The notes: generated by a model not told the origin, from the sequence alone. Positions 1 to 12,800 are shown, counted from the first letter of the stretch. The stretch: DNA of 64,000 nt from Lepeophtheirus salmonis (GCF_016086655.4 NC_052134.2:35773971-35837970), one strand, 5' to 3'. A program made the numbers and translations.

Positions 1-342
1 ATGGAAGGATTGAGTTTTTGTGGTGCTTCTTTGCTAGTGGGAAAGGACAACTTCACAGCTTCGAAAGGAGGATGAACATGCCCATGTACCATTATATCTC
101 TGGGTGACAATCTCCTTCCCTCTGAGTAGGGCACTAAATATGTGTCGTTTAATGTGTCTTCCAGGACGACAATGCCCTAAAACATACGCCCATGGCAACA
201 AAGATGTGGCTCAAGGAAAAGGAAAATAAGGCCATGGAGTGACCTTGCCAGTCTCTATACCATACTCCCATTGAAAACCTTTATCAGTGGGGAAACTTAA
301 CAAGTCGACAAAGGAACAAATACCTCCACTCTATATCTAGGT
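1..342 (+). pseudogene. Tc1-like DD34E transposase fragment, C-terminal half
   Basis: Tc1-family transposases cut and paste DNA at TA sites. One reading frame runs from the window edge. It gives WCFFASGKGQLHSFERRMNM (the usual VMVWGCF..SG region), a degenerate patch with several stops, then FQDDNALKHT, which matches the second catalytic Asp motif FQQDNDPKHT. HTPIENLY follows and matches NPIENLW, holding the third acidic residue. Thirty-four residues separate Asp and Glu, counting one TGA stop where WPSQSP is normally found, so this is a DD34E enzyme. The N-terminal half and 5' end lie outside the window. Similarity fades after about 290-340. The stops make it a pseudogene. The motif order and spacing make the family call firm. 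Confidence 0.85.
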
Positions 343-448
343 AACTTTAGTAGTAACAGTGAGTCATTCATGGACCTATAAAAGGTATACACACATACGA
401 GTACACATTTATAGATGACAGAATATCTATGCAACGTGCATCTGTACA

Positions 449-610
449 AATTAGGGTGGTTTGTCTTCCAACTTTTTTTCGAATTTCGATTATGGCTAGT
501 ACGAAATAGTTGTGTTAGAGTATAAAAATTACCTATGTAAAATTGTTTTGTCCTACGACGTCATCATTGGATACTACATCTGTATCAAATTATGAAAAAG
601 ACATTTAATT
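449..610 (+). repeat. Solo end of the long-inverted-repeat element seen at 19.7 kb
   Basis: The stretch starts ATTAGGGTGGTTTGT and continues through AATTTCGATTATGGCTAGTA, TTTTGTCCTACGACGTCATC and ACATCTGTATCAAATTA. It is collinear with the left arm of the 19.7-kb element (TTAGGGTGGTTTGTGTTTAA ... ATTGTCCTAAGATGTCATC ... CATCTGTGTCAAAG). No inverted partner arm was found to its right, so it is probably a truncated copy. Confidence 0.6.
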
Positions 611-3234
611 TACATAGTATATATGGATACAAAGAAAACCTTTTTCTGTTAATCTGCATTAAATATTTTGATAGACATTTTTAAACTTATAAAATCCTTT
701 TTTTTACATTTACAAAAAGGAAAAATCATAATTTTCCCTTGTTATTCTCTCTTTTAACTCCAATGAATAGATATAGACAAAAACCTTTATTTAATTTTTG
801 TATATTTAATAACAAAGTCGGCCATAGTTAATTGCTGCAAAATAGCGATTAATGCTGTATTTTCCTCTTGATTGACAACAAAAAGAACTTTTATCTCCTT
901 TCAAACTTTGAACTAGATGTGCTATCTAGCTATCTTAAGATGAAATCATAGGAAAATGAAATTTTGCATAAGTGATTTTCTTACCAATTGACAACTTTTC
1001 CGAACTAACCGTAATTGATTTTTTTTTTTTAAATGAAAAATAAACCGCCCTATTTTACATGCCTAATTAAAATATTGTCAACGTCAATTATGTAGATGCA
1101 TTGAGAGGCTTACATATTCTTCTCAAGAAAAGAAAAATAAATAAACATATTATCAGAATTGTGGTCTTTTAAAACAGACATTGCAGGTAGAATGATTTGT
1201 AGCAGCATATAAAATACATCTTGAGGAATATCTTAGGAGATTGACAACTATGATATATACCAATTTTATTTTTCGGAAGATTATTTGTTCGGGCGTTCAT
1301 TTGTGTTTTTTTATCCAAAAAATCGACGACGTTCAAATTTAGCTGGCTACGAAAAAACCATTTCCATTTTTAAATATTTACAGATAACGTCAATGTATCA
1401 TTTTTTTCTTGTAACGTATGTAATTTTTTATTGCAGAATTCACCTTATGAACTCAAACTCCAGTGAATAAAAAGTATTTCTTTAGATAATTAAATTTAGG
1501 CAAAAAATAATAGCGTGGTTGTTGTTTATCTACTTGGTTTTAGCTCTGATTTGGATTAAACACAACAAAATTTGCGTCCTCTTAGAAAAGGCTAATTAAA
1601 TAAACATCACTAATGATACATACTTTTTCTATCATTTACATTTAAGTATGAAAACCCCCGACCTTCCCTACACTCAAGTCATACTTAAAGTTTAAGCTAA
1701 AGTTATCACCTGTTGCCCTTGTTCTTGAGAGAGAAAAAAAATCATATTTATTCAGTTGAGATCTAATAAAATAAATAATGAATATGCATTTTAGATTTTG
1801 AGGAAAAAAATTCATTATCCCTTGGAACTATAAAGAAAAGAATACATAGATGTGAAAAGATGTGACAAGATGAGACAGTGATTGAGCAAAGAAATTAGCT
1901 GACAAAAACGTATAACATGACTTCCATTTGTTTTGTTTTCTTACATTAATCATCAGTAATTTTAATCAGAGAAATTATATTAAACTCTGATTGACTCTGA
2001 TTATGTAATATAAAGTCAATCAATCAATTTATTTCCTTTAGCTGACATTAAAATTTTAAAATACCTCTATACATGGAGATAAAATAATATACAGTAATAC
2101 CTTTGACTTACGAGTTATTTTGTTCATAGACTGGAGTTTGTACGTCAAAGCAATTTAGTCCAAATTAAATTTTTAAAAATTTAACCTGAAGTGGCTCTTG
2201 TGCTCTGTCACCAACCCTCGAATATCTTGTATCTTAATATAAATTCTTATATAATGGAAACATTATTTCCAATGGTCATTTTCTCGGACACTCTGCTGAT
2301 ATATATATATATATATATTTGATATTGATTCATGCTCTAATACTATGAAATTATCTAGTAGAATACTCCAATGACAAAAACATTTTAACAATTATATAGT
2401 CAGAGACGACTTTCAGATAGGGAAGTGTCAATCATAACTTTGCCAGGTACATAAGAGCTCCAACACATTCGATCCAACGATTGGTTTCATTCGCATTGTC
2501 CATTGAATCTCAATCATCCTTCTTAATACAATTTACTCTTTCTAATATTTTGTTGAATTATTGGGCGGTTTTCATAATTTTTTCCCACAACAGCTCCAAT
2601 AGCGTTTCGAGGTTATTGTTTAAATCAATTATGGTAAGTAATTAAACATTATATCTTTCAAATTTGGTGTAACAAGAAGGGAATCATAATGAAATATACA
2701 CATTATTTTTGTAGGGAATGTTTTCCTTTGGCGAAGTTTCAATTCTTTATAGTGGTCATTCGGCATTGTGACAGTTCAACAAAATGGCATTTGACAATAA
2801 AGCTTTCGACTAAGCGTCCTCGCATGACAATGTACATATATGTCATGTACAAGTTGCCAGAAAATGTAATAAAGCTTTTCAAATGAAGAATTTACAGTAC
2901 ATGTAATGAGTATAATGCTTTGATTGAAACTCCATTAGATATTTAGTATATTAAGAATATACTTGTAGTATTTCACTTTCTAATGAAATTACTAATTAAT
3001 TGATAATTTCTCTTTAAAGTTCAAATTTCCAGATTTATACTGTACGTAAATATGTTATGTAAGTAATTTTACTAGATCAAATTGAATGATAATAATGATT
3101 GTTACCTAAAAGGACTGATATTATAATGAAATGAGGCAGGTAAATTTTAACTTGGATAAGTTACAACTTATACCATATTACAAATTGAACATACATAGCA
3201 TACTAAGTGGAGTGGTAAACCATATGCCCCCCCC
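611..3234. other. AT-rich non-coding stretch, no gene recognised
   Basis: Only short spurious frames are present (about 60 codons, low complexity, no recognisable domain). The stretch holds T-runs near 1021-1031 and an (AT)n run at 2299-2318. I see no transposase motif, tRNA-like box or paired inverted end. Confidence 0.6.
2299..2318. repeat. (AT)10 microsatellite
   Basis: Uninterrupted alternating A and T for about 20 bases. Confidence 0.9.
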
Positions 3235-3590
3235 AGTAGTGATGTGTCGGTCCCAATGTATTCGGTCCAGGTCATTCCAGTCTGAGGATTAGTCATCAGT
3301 CTTCTCGATCCTTAGGACTATCGGTCTTAGGTTAATCCAACTAAGATATGTATATTAAGATGGGTACATATTTATCAAAAAAAAATATTCATGTTCTTAT
3401 ATAGTACTATATGAAATATAATATTAATACTTTTACTAAATTGTATAATTTATTATATAATATAGAGCTAAATAATTAAAAAAAGAAAATCACCCTCAAA
3501 GACGTTAAGAGGGAACAATTTTACATTTTTAAGGATCTACAAGGGGGATTAGGCTGCAGTCCTTGGTCCCAGATAAGGATCAACACAACA
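3235..3590. repeat. Possible MITE of the CGGTCC-rich family
   Basis: The left edge is AGTGATGTGTCGGTCCC and is followed by several CGGTC and GGTCC words. The right edge, read in reverse complement, is GTTGTGTTGATCC leading to GGGACCAAGG. The arms match only partly. It resembles the better-supported elements at 13.3, 22.5 and 63.2 kb. Confidence 0.22.
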
Positions 3591-4504
3591 CGGTTTCATT
3601 TTAAACATGACACAAAAATATGGCACGGTATCCCTCAAAATTTGAAAAATATTTAGGAAACATTCAGCTTAGCTGCTATGAAGTTGTAGGTAAGTAGGTA
3701 TAAGAACACTAGAAAGAAAATAAATAAAAATCACAATCCTATTTTGCAAAAACATAGACATCCGATATCGATCTTTGATTTTGAGACAAACAAGGACTTT
3801 TACCTATTACGCCCAAACATATTTTTAGTGTTACTATGCTTTTTCTTTGTTGGGGAAGGGGGATCTTTTTACAAACCTTGGTAATTTCGACAGCCATATT
3901 TTTTGAATTACAAGACAATTTTTTTCTTGTATGACTAGAATGAATATTAACAATTTCAGATTGTAACTTAAAAAAATCTACATTTTGAGGTCATAATTTT
4001 TTTTTTTTTTTTGACATAAAATGGTTATCTTCTATAAAATGTTTTCAATAAAATGCATCCATTTGGTTTTTTTTTAAATTATTAATGGGTTATAGTAAAG
4101 CATCCTCCGGATATGGAATAAATGTATTTAGTTAATTATTTTCAAATATAAATGAACATCTACAAATAATATACTATATAAATATTGAATAATTTTTGAA
4201 TGAATGACTTAAAAAACAGACTCACATGAAATTAAAAGTATTTATTAAATCGATATTTAATTATTTTATTCTTAGAATTACAAAATAATATTTAGTAGGA
4301 TAATGTATCCAAATTAGTTTCTTTCTTAATTATAAAAAAATAATAGAAGCCTTTTGACCATAATTAAATATGATACCTATATAAATGGCGTTACATATAT
4401 AAATCCACTTAATATATAAGTATGTATTTTGACCAACAACTGTTTGTTACTGTCAAATACCGTATAAACTCTATTCGTCAAGCCTATGTACGTCAATACT
4501 GCAC
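3591..4504. other. AT-rich non-coding stretch
   Basis: I see no coding signal. The stretch includes a T-run near 4001-4012. Nothing else is recognised. Confidence 0.5.
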
Positions 4505-4630
4505 TAATACAAAATAAAAAAGGTATTTTGTTGTCAGCGATCAATGTTTTTGCTTCTTTTTCCCTGACCAGTGTTCTTAACGTTGATTGGTTGAGCTATT
4601 CGAATTATCTTCTTTTAAGTTATAAATATG
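4505..4630 (-). repeat. Interspersed repeat family R2, copy 1
   Basis: Read on the minus strand it gives AACCAATCAACGTTAAGAAC, then ACTGGTCAGGG, GAAGCAAAAACATTGATC and GCTGACAACAAAATACC. The same words occur in the same order at 14350-14452 (-), 17519-17652, 28955-29070, 45826-45965 and 57851-57992 (all +). No coding capacity or terminal repeat was identified, so the class is unknown. Confidence 0.65.
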
Positions 4631-7493
4631 AGTGTGGTATTTATTATGTGTATTATTTGTAGTAATGTATTGTGATTATTATCGTGTTGATATAGTATAT
4701 ATTTATGAGAATATTTAATGTCAGCTAACTTGAGAGTCAGTTGAATTTTACTTGTAGTCAAAGATAATCAAAAAAAGCCTCATTCTAGTTTAAAACAACT
4801 TATTTGTCTATCTTTAAGTCCAAGTCCCAACAATTATATAGAAATAGAAAAGGTTAGTTTCAATCTAATTATGGAACTATAGTTTACCATTGTAGGTTGA
4901 TTGGCTTTGTTTTATTGTTTGTATTGGAAACATTTATATTAAGTACGTGTGAATGCCAGTGGTATCCCGGGATAATATGCCTTTTTCAGGGATGGTCATC
5001 GTTGTGAATATAATGCGTTAACTAAACTCAGAGATTCTAATTATATATCTCTATGAAAATATCGGGGTTTTATTTATTCTCGTGATTCTGCTTCAAGAAC
5101 CGAACCGACAAACTAAAACTTTGATCGGCTAATTTGTTACTGGTCTTGGTACACTCTTGAATATTTCAATTAAAAACATTCATTATTTCATAATTAAGTA
5201 TTACATTTTAATTTTAGAGTTTGCAACATACTTATAACGTGTCTGAATGATTAAAATGAATCATAGTTGACTTTAAAATCATATTTATGATAGGAGAGAT
5301 GCTATTGTGACTCCCAACGCTAGAAACATATTCACAAGAATCAAATCAACAAATAAATAATTATGGACGTGAAATGTACGGCAAAGAAACCAAAAAAATA
5401 TATTGAAAGACTTGAGCTTGTGAGGAAATACTTGAGATTTGACTCGTGACTCAATATCAAAAGACATTATACTTTAAGAAGACTTGCAATTTATTACTTT
5501 TCTCCCATTTCTGACAACTACCCATTGGTTTTTGTTCCATTTCCTTTTTATATGTGGAAGAGAGTTGAAGAGAGCATGGTGCGTGTATGTGTTCTTAACT
5601 CTTTATTCATTGAAATCAATTATTTTTCGTTAAGCTGTGACTATTCAAGCTATTAAAAAAATAATATTCCATCAGTACGTGGTGAGGGAGGGGAATGAAG
5701 CGGAATTGGCCAACAATAAACCAATTTATTTGAAGAGAGGTTGAGAATTTCAATTAAGACTTCTATGTGATAAATTTTAATACTTGGACACGGGTTGATC
5801 TCACAAAAAATACACTATATTTTGCCTTAATCTGTCAATGTTTCTGTTTTATTTATACAAATCCGTATTATAAGTGTGAATTTATTGAATTTGAATTAGC
5901 TCTTGTTGAGTCAAATATCAACAATTATTGACAAATAACTCCATGGTTCTTAAGAAGTGGCTAGTACCTACCTAAAGGGTTGAAACCGAGTGGCGAACCG
6001 CACCTGTTAGCTTGAGTAGATTCATGGCCCTACTGATACATTTTTCTCCTGCGTAATATCTCGTTTTGTACGATCATTTTTGTGTCATTTTCCCTAACGT
6101 AACTTTTTCTCCCCTTTGCAGAATTTACCTTATTAAATCAGTCAAAAGGATGAATTTATGAAGGTTCGGTAGTAAGTTATGGTGTAATATTCGTCACTCC
6201 TAACTGTCAAACAAGGTGTTGCTAATAAAAATACTTTTTACAAATATTGATCATGATGTCTTCGTGCCGCCACATAGCTTATTACTTTGCTGGTACCAAC
6301 TGACTTTGGACCTTCTTTTTTTTTTCTTTTTTTTGAATGAAAGTTTGTGAGATACAATAAAGGTTAGGGTATGTTATTCCTATTCTAAATTCACATTTTT
6401 GAAGGGGAAAAAACTATTATATTTAAATCGTCTAGGATTTGACATTTGAGTAAGATTCATTCCTGTATCCACTTTGGAAGTTTTTTGTGTTGTTTTTGTA
6501 TCATTGTTAATTCCCATGACTTTAATGTAATTTGGTTCAATCTCTACCATAATTTCATCAGATATTTACGGAAGTTATAAATAAGTCAATAATAGCTAGT
6601 TATATATTATTGTATATAATTGGATGTTTTGATCAAAATAATCTTAAAGTGTCGATTTCCTTTTGTGTAATGACTATTATGACACCTATCATAAAGAAGA
6701 AGAAAAACATGAAGAGAAGATTTGTTTTTAGAACCAATGTATGTCCAGAAATTTGATATATTAGTGAATAAGCTTTAAGTTAACACAAAAACAATCTTGA
6801 ACAAAATTTAAAAAAATATATCCAGTGCATTTTTCTAACATCATATTTAGTTAAATATTTAGGTTCATAATAGAATTTGTAATCAAATTCTTGCTATAAA
6901 TCGAGATACTGAAGAATGTCAACTAAAACTTGGAGCCTTCAATTAATTTATAAAACTTAACTTGCCTCTGATTTTTAGAAATGTATTTATAATTTGTCAT
7001 TGTGTTGACGGCTACAGAAATTTTAATACATAATTTCATTTTATTACAAATATACAATATAGTGAAGCACAAGTTTGCATTTTTAACTGTTTGGTCTCTG
7101 TATTTTCATCCCACAGTACCAGCAACAATCAGACCGTCCATCATTAAGCAGTCAAGTTTTTTGTTTTGTTTTTCACACGTTTAATGTTTAAATATTGTTT
7201 ACTAATCAAGTATCCCCATTTCAGGTCTCTCAAATCTCAAACAATAAGCTATAGACTCAAGTAAATCTACATCTTCTCATGCCTTGATACCACACAATGA
7301 ATTTCTCACACAGTTTTTCAAAGATAAAAAAGGAAACATTAAAATTGATATGAATACTTAATTATGAAATACTAACATAGGGTACCCACGTTGCAGGCCT
7401 GAATAAAGGGGAATATAAACAAAGAATGAATGTAGAAGAAAAGAAGGTTCAGAGAAAAGGAGAGAAACAAGGAGAGATACAGAAAAAGAGTGG
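4631..7493. other. AT-rich non-coding stretch
   Basis: No recognisable protein is encoded; the frames at 5285-5467 and 7002-7184 have no family signature. Around 6285-6420 a segment (GGTACCAACTGACTTTGG ... AAAGTTTGTGAGATACAATA) recurs in part near 18290 and 18557, so it is a fragment of another dispersed repeat. Confidence 0.55.
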
Positions 7494-7712
7494 AATGGAA
7501 TCGCCGTAGCTCATAGACAAAGTTCTCGTGAGGAGTTTTTCTCTTTAACTCAATGTGTGTAAGTTGGAGACCAGGTGATTCCTAGGGAAAGAAATATACG
7601 TTATCTATATAGATTTCACCAAAAATATTCCTAGGTTAGATGGAGTAAATGTAATACTTTAATGTTTACTTATACTTAATCAGTGCAACTCCATCCAACT
7701 AATTAAAGGAAC
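7494..7712 (+). mobile_element. tRNA-derived SINE, copy 1
   Basis: The head is tRNA-like. It opens GGAATCGCCGTAGCTCATAG, in which TAGCTC sits where a Pol III A box is expected, and GGTGATTCC follows about 80 bases later; GGAATC and GATTCC can pair as an acceptor-like stem. The body and tail (AGAAATATACGTTATCTATA, TTAGATGGAGTAAATGTAAT, TGTTTACTTATACTTAATCA, CAACTCCATCCAACTAATTA) recur at 59.2-59.8 kb, in reverse at 24.0 kb and in part at 39.35 kb. SINEs carry no protein and depend on a LINE for movement. Confidence 0.75.
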
Positions 7713-9504
7713 ATAAAAAAATACAGAAAAAGAGAAGAGAGTTTATATTTGGGTCAAAAACAGACAAATGACCCTGGACGCCCTAGAAAATATGATTGGA
7801 ATATCAGACGTTATTTTATATGTCTATTTGATAAATTTCATACTGATAAGTTGGACAATTTTGGATTCTATGTGTGATAACACAAAAAAAACAGACTTAT
7901 AGATTAGATACATTGAATATAACAATTGAGAGGCAATTACTGCCATTTCAGTGAGTAGTTGTTATATAAACTGTACGGAGGAGGATATAAGGTTCTGTTT
8001 GAAAATCTTACGTCAAATTAAGAAAATTATTTCATCATGAGTGCAGAGGTTTAGGGGTAATTTAATCCAAGCATGATTGTGAGAAAAATCATGCTAGGTT
8101 GGGCTAAAAAATATGTATATTGTCATTTTTTAACATAAAAATCTAAATGTAGTGGAACCAGTTACAACACTTTTTATTTTTGATTCAATTACTCTAAGTT
8201 GAATGATTTAGACTCCCCAAGTTTTAGCACAGCATACCTACATATGTTTGCTATTGTTTTTAATATATTTCAAATCTTTCGTACCCAGGGGGCACCAGTG
8301 TCCCATAACTTCAGTAATGGTTACGTCGTTTCTTTTTAAATATATATAATTTTTTTGTTCAGTAGTTTCGATGTTAAACTATATTTAATAATAATTCATC
8401 AAAAGTAAGTTTAGAATATTCTTTGAGCAACAGAATATCTTCATTTTTACATTTGAAAAAATAAACTTTTAACATCTTTTTCTTTTTCAATGAAATTATA
8501 TGTTAATCAAATAAGTGTTTGTTTATATTAAGACATCTATGTTTTAATATATTGTTTAGTGCTAATGTATATATCAGAAGTTATTAATGCTTGAATTCTT
8601 TGGTAAAGTACTGTCCCGTTTTTGTTTTTTTTTTTTTTTTTTGTCAATAGTTCATAGTTATATTCAGAAATCCTTTGTTGTGCTGATGATATTTAAAATT
8701 CCATTTAGTTAAACTTAATATTATTGATGGAAAACAAAGGTAATAAAATATATTTTGAAATAAATTGTGCTTATAACAACTTTTCAATAAAACCGGAAGA
8801 AATGTTTGTATTGCGCAAGAGAAAATAAATCAAAAATAACTTATTTGTATGCATATAGAAATATTTTGTCAAATGTAATCTGAAATAATATTACTCAAGT
8901 ATACACTAAATTTGAAAAAAATGAATAATTAAACTTAGATTTTTTTAAGGATATAAAAAAAACTCCTATAGGAGCTATGACTTTTAAATTAATTTGAATA
9001 ACATTAGTATTATCCTTGAGATCTGACAAAAATTAACATTGAGCAAAAAGTATTCGCAAAATACTGTATGGGTTTGACAGGACTAAGGTTATACCATTCA
9101 ATACTTTTTCTACAAAATGTATTCGAATGCATATAATAAAAGTTAGCAACTATTTCAGAATCTATAAGCATTTGTAACAATGAAAAGATATCAAATTTTA
9201 GTTCAAAATTCAGAAAATAAGACTAAATATTTGTTTTATTAGTAATTAATTAAAGTGTTCATGATGTTGAATGATTAAATTCAATGTATGAAATATATTA
9301 AGATATAACAATATATATGCATACATTCAGACTTGTTGATCGGAGTATTTTTTGATCGGATATCAATTGCGATATGACGATATTATATTGCTGATCGCAG
9401 TATCGTAATCAGTCCGGATCTTTATATTGCTATATCGCAACAGATATAGCAAAAAAAAAAAAAAACAATTCGATCAATTTTTACAAAATTACTTATTATG
9501 TAAT
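7713..9504. other. AT-rich non-coding stretch
   Basis: I see no gene. The segment TACTGTCCCGTTTTTG near 8610-8626 matches the termini of the candidate element at 57.3-58.3 kb and is followed by a T-run; no partner end was found here. Around 9340-9440 there is a low-complexity patch rich in GATATCG-like words. Confidence 0.5.
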
Positions 9505-9911
9505 AGGACTGTGGTTCTCGAGACCAGTCTTTATCTTGAGACTGCTCTGGAGACTGCATTTTTATGGTTCTGGTCTCGTCTCGGTCTTGAAACATAAAAG
9601 TATTGGGTCTCTCTCAATTCAAAGTAGTCTTTCTTACTGAGGAGAATCAAGAAAAAGCAAAACAGTTCTTTCTTGAGGAGACTACATTATTTGAAGATCA
9701 TCCATCGAGCCAACTGACTCAAGATGTACTGAAAGACAGTAATTTCTTCAACAAACGTCCCAAAAAGATGGATACGGCCAAGCAGGAAGTGGAAAATTAC
9801 CTGACTATTTTTTTTTTTAAACTTGTGTTTTCCAAAGAAAAAAGTCAAAAAACTTTGTCAAAATTTGGTGAAAAAGCCCAAAGGAAAAATCGTAGTAACT
9901 TCTCTGATTAG
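9505..9911 (+). pseudogene. Possible hAT transposase C-terminal fragment
   Basis: An open frame from 9603 to 9911 contains SQFKVVFLTEENQEKAKQFF and then FFNKRPKKMD followed by EVENYL. hAT transposases carry an LDPRFK...FL..E...KA motif and, further on, an acidic linker plus E-E-hydrophobic-x-Y-L in the C-terminal dimerisation domain. The match is suggestive, but there is no ATG at the start and the usual LW..N.....FP..A..A core is absent. The 100 bases upstream are rich in GAGAC and GGTCT words (TCTCGAGACCAGTC, GGTCTCGTCTCGG), like the termini of the hAT-like MITEs in this window. The last 35 codons after YLT are lysine-rich low complexity. It could instead be a chance frame. Confidence 0.35.
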
Positions 9912-10997
9912 AATAATGGATTATTGTTTGGTTTGTTTACAATAATCTGAATTATATTATAAAATTGTGATGTAAATTTTATGGTTGTAGCTTTTTGAAG
10001 TAAGAAAAAAAAGGACCGTTATAACTCGTCCTGTTGCCACTGTCCCGAGTAGTTCCTACATATTTCATTGACATAATTTATTTGAACATTCCCTTATATT
10101 TCTATACAAAGTACTGAATACAGTAGGAAGAAGGACTATATTTGCATGTTTTTCTGAGCCCCTGAGAAATTATTTTAGTCATTCCTTTATTCTTGTTAGA
10201 CCTCATAAAATAATTTATAAAAAAATATCACGCAACAATGTATATATACATAATTGCTTTGATATATAACATATATCTTTAAAATGAGTAATGCCCCTTA
10301 GGCATTGAAGGAAGCGACATCTGTCCAAAGGATTTACAATAATAATAATAACTATTATTGTTTTGTTAAACGTGTCGGTTTCTTTTTGCAATAAAGGGAG
10401 GACTCTAAAAAAAAAAGCAATTGGAGGAGGCATCACTTAAATTAGCAACCGACTCTTTTCCTGAAGGCAGTTCTAATTGTATTCATAAATGCAATAAAAA
10501 TTAGAAATTCCTGTTGTTTGAAACTGAATAACTGAATTGTGGTAAAGAAATCAATTAAATTAATGATTGGTCAGGAAGAAGGTCGAGTTTGGTGTGAACT
10601 GGACCTGGGCTAAAAAAAATGTGCAAGGTTTTTTTCTTTCTTTACGTTTTATAAATTCAGTGACCTTTTTAGTAAAATGTTGTATTAATCAATTATTTTC
10701 TTAAAGAAAATTATATTTTTAGAAGTACCTTTTTTTTAAAAGGCCCAGCCTTTTATAGTCTTTCTTAATAAATTCTATACATATTTCAATTAATGACGTT
10801 TAAAAATATTTCTTTTTTATTTTTAAAATAATTTTCTAACAGAGTCAATAATCTTTTTCGATTGTTATGGTCTTTTTAACTATATTTTTTTCTATTCGAA
10901 AATAACAACGGTAAATCCTTTTTTCTATTTTTATGGTCTTTCTAAATATATGTATTTCTTATATACGAGATATGATCAAAAATAAGCCACTATTGTT
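9912..10997. other. AT-rich non-coding stretch
   Basis: Only spurious frames and homopolymer runs are present, plus a short ATT-type repeat near 10335-10350. The truncated 3' side of the next mariner-like element could lie in the last 20-30 bases, but no terminal repeat is visible there. Confidence 0.5.
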
Positions 10998-11562
10998 AAG
11001 TGAGGGAATTTCGTAGCCAGGACCTCCTGTACTTTATTGGCATTATGGGCCGGTGCACTGTCCTGTTGGAAGGTGAAATTTATTCCTTGGGATACTCCAT
11101 CCATCCAGAGAACGTCAATTTACTCAAGCACACGTCCCACTTCAATGTTTCACTTCTAGAAAAAGTGGAAGGGTGGCATGACCCCTCTCACTGGAAATTA
11201 CACCCAGTATCATGGTTCTGGCTTGTTTCTTCGTCTTCATAACGGTGTGGTCCTCAGTGAGGAGATGTTTGACGTCCCTGATCCTATCGTTGTCTTGGTC
11301 ATGTTACTGTGCTTTGTAGGCTTGGCAATTAGGGTGGTCAGATTGGCATCGATGGACTTTATGAGCCCTACCACGAACCTGGGGATCATTTTTTGTTAGC
11401 TCTCATATTGTGATGTTTCCTGTCAATCTTACCCTCAGCTTCAAATTCCTCACAAATTTGGTAAACTGTACTTTTCGTGTACTTGAGACGCTTGGTCATA
11501 TGATACAGAGTGAAAGCCATGAGACAAAATTTGCATAGGATGCTTCTTCTGGTCTGCTCCAT
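10998..11562 (-). pseudogene. Tc1/mariner-like transposase pseudogene
   Basis: The ATG at 11562 opens MEQTRRSILCKF and runs to YTKSTVYQICEEFEAEGKID and HHNMRAN, the helix-turn-helix and linker typical of these transposases, then stops. Another frame resumes with PRFVVGLIKSIDAN, matching the RF..GLK.SI.AN segment, and then IRDVKHLLTE. The region around the first catalytic Asp is missing. After a gap, INFTFQQDSAPAHNANKVQE supplies the second Asp motif, and the relic ends at VLATKFPH. At least three frame changes and a large internal deletion leave under 200 codons of a protein usually around 340. It lies inside the mobile element listed separately and cannot encode an enzyme. Confidence 0.8.
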
Positions 11563-11717
11563 CCGTACCTGTAGACTGTTTTTTTTTTTTTTTTTTTTTT
11601 TTTGTTGAATAACAATACACGTGGCTTTTTGGAACTAAATTAATTTTTATCACACAGCCTATAGAAGCTGAGATATAAGCAATTGAAATTGTTCCAATTT
11701 ACCGTGTCCACCCTGTA
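10998..11717 (-). mobile_element. Truncated Tc1/mariner-like element with one terminal repeat
   Basis: The right edge read on the minus strand begins TACAGGGTGGACACGG and continues TAAATTGGAAC. This matches the termini of the 34.8-kb element at 24 of 27 positions, although the encoded proteins differ. The opposite terminus was not found next to the end of the coding relic near 10998, so that end is deleted or decayed. A 25-base T-run (A-run in the element's sense) lies in the 5' leader at 11579-11603. Confidence 0.7.
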
Positions 11718-12319
11718 CAATAGTATGTACATACAAAATAGGATTTTATCGTTAGCAAAATTTGGAGGTGTGGTCCCATACTAAATTTTAAGGACACGTC
11801 CAAATTGAACTGTTTTATAGAACCATTTTTGATAAGTGAGCCCATGAAATATATCTACCAGTGGCATCTTCATATATCAATCTTCTAAAAATTTAATAAG
11901 TCTAATGTAGACTTTGATCAGGCCTAAATTAAAATAATTACAAAATCTTTCCATTTTATAAAGAGACTTAAAGCTTAATTAAAATAGTTCAAATGGTAAA
12001 CTGAAATTTTTTCTTTAAATATTGCTGAAAATTGTATCTTGTAGATAAAACTTTAAAATTTGGGACATTTTGTGAGAACTGAATATAGGAAAGAGATGGA
12101 CGGGGAACGGGACCGATTTTAAGTCCATATTAAGGAACGTTTCAATCCTAATAAAATAAATTGTACAATGTACAGATAGAAACTAAACATTTACACTCAT
12201 ACAGCTCAAAATTCTGAGGTGTACTAAACTGATTTTAAAAATTTTGGTGCTAAATAGTATGTTATAAATATCATCTTGTTTTTAATTTTTTTTTAAATCC
12301 AGCTAAGAGTAGCATCAGA
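11718..12319. other. AT-rich spacer between two transposon relics
   Basis: I see no coding signal. The segment between the two pseudogenes contains no recognised terminal repeat for the one to its right. Confidence 0.5.
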
Positions 12320-12800
12320 ATGGGGCACAATACTTAAGATCACAGCTTTAATTTGTATGGGTCCTACTCACACAGATATTTTAAAGCTAATGTGAGTAGC
12401 TAGGAAGGCTGTTTATAATGTAAAAAGAAGGATGTTAGTGGCAAATAACCTTAAAAACATCATTGCGATTAACCCAACCAGGTCTACGCACAATCATGCT
12501 AAAGATTTTTGAATCTTTCACACTACAGTCAACAAAACAGTGGCAAGCAATATCCCTGATGGTGGCACTGTAATCTTCAGCAGGATGGAGGTCCTGCACA
12601 CCCGGCCAAAACCCCTACCACTTTTTAATTAAATATACTAATCCCCCTATACCTCAAATACTAACCCTCTTGAAGATTTTATGTGGCTACCTATTGAGAT
12701 GAAGGCATGTAGAGAGGTTCTTTGAAGTGTGGAATCAATTAAGGTAGTTGACTACGTCCGTAGGTACTAGGTGTCTTTCACTAAGAGGCTTCTGGCATAG
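12320..12800 (+). pseudogene. Degenerate Tc1/mariner-like transposase
   Basis: In one frame THTDILKLM then VARKAVYNVKRRM resembles the DILKLLK....TVYNV.KR helix-turn-helix of mariner-like transposases. In the next frame CNLQQDGGPAHPAKTPTTF is the second catalytic Asp motif (QQDGAPAH). In a third, NPLEDFMWLPIEMKACREVL matches NPLD...W..LE.K.C, the region of the third catalytic residue, followed by SVESIK. The segment between helix-turn-helix and second Asp is largely lost. Stops and frame changes are frequent, so it is more decayed than the 34.8-kb copy. No convincing terminal inverted repeats were found, although ACCCTGTA near 12929 is a possible right end. Confidence 0.72.

Noticed and set aside
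11000..11399. Plus-strand frames of 73-80 codons
   Set aside because: Antisense to the mariner-like relic; the minus strand carries FQQDSAPAH and the helix-turn-helix.
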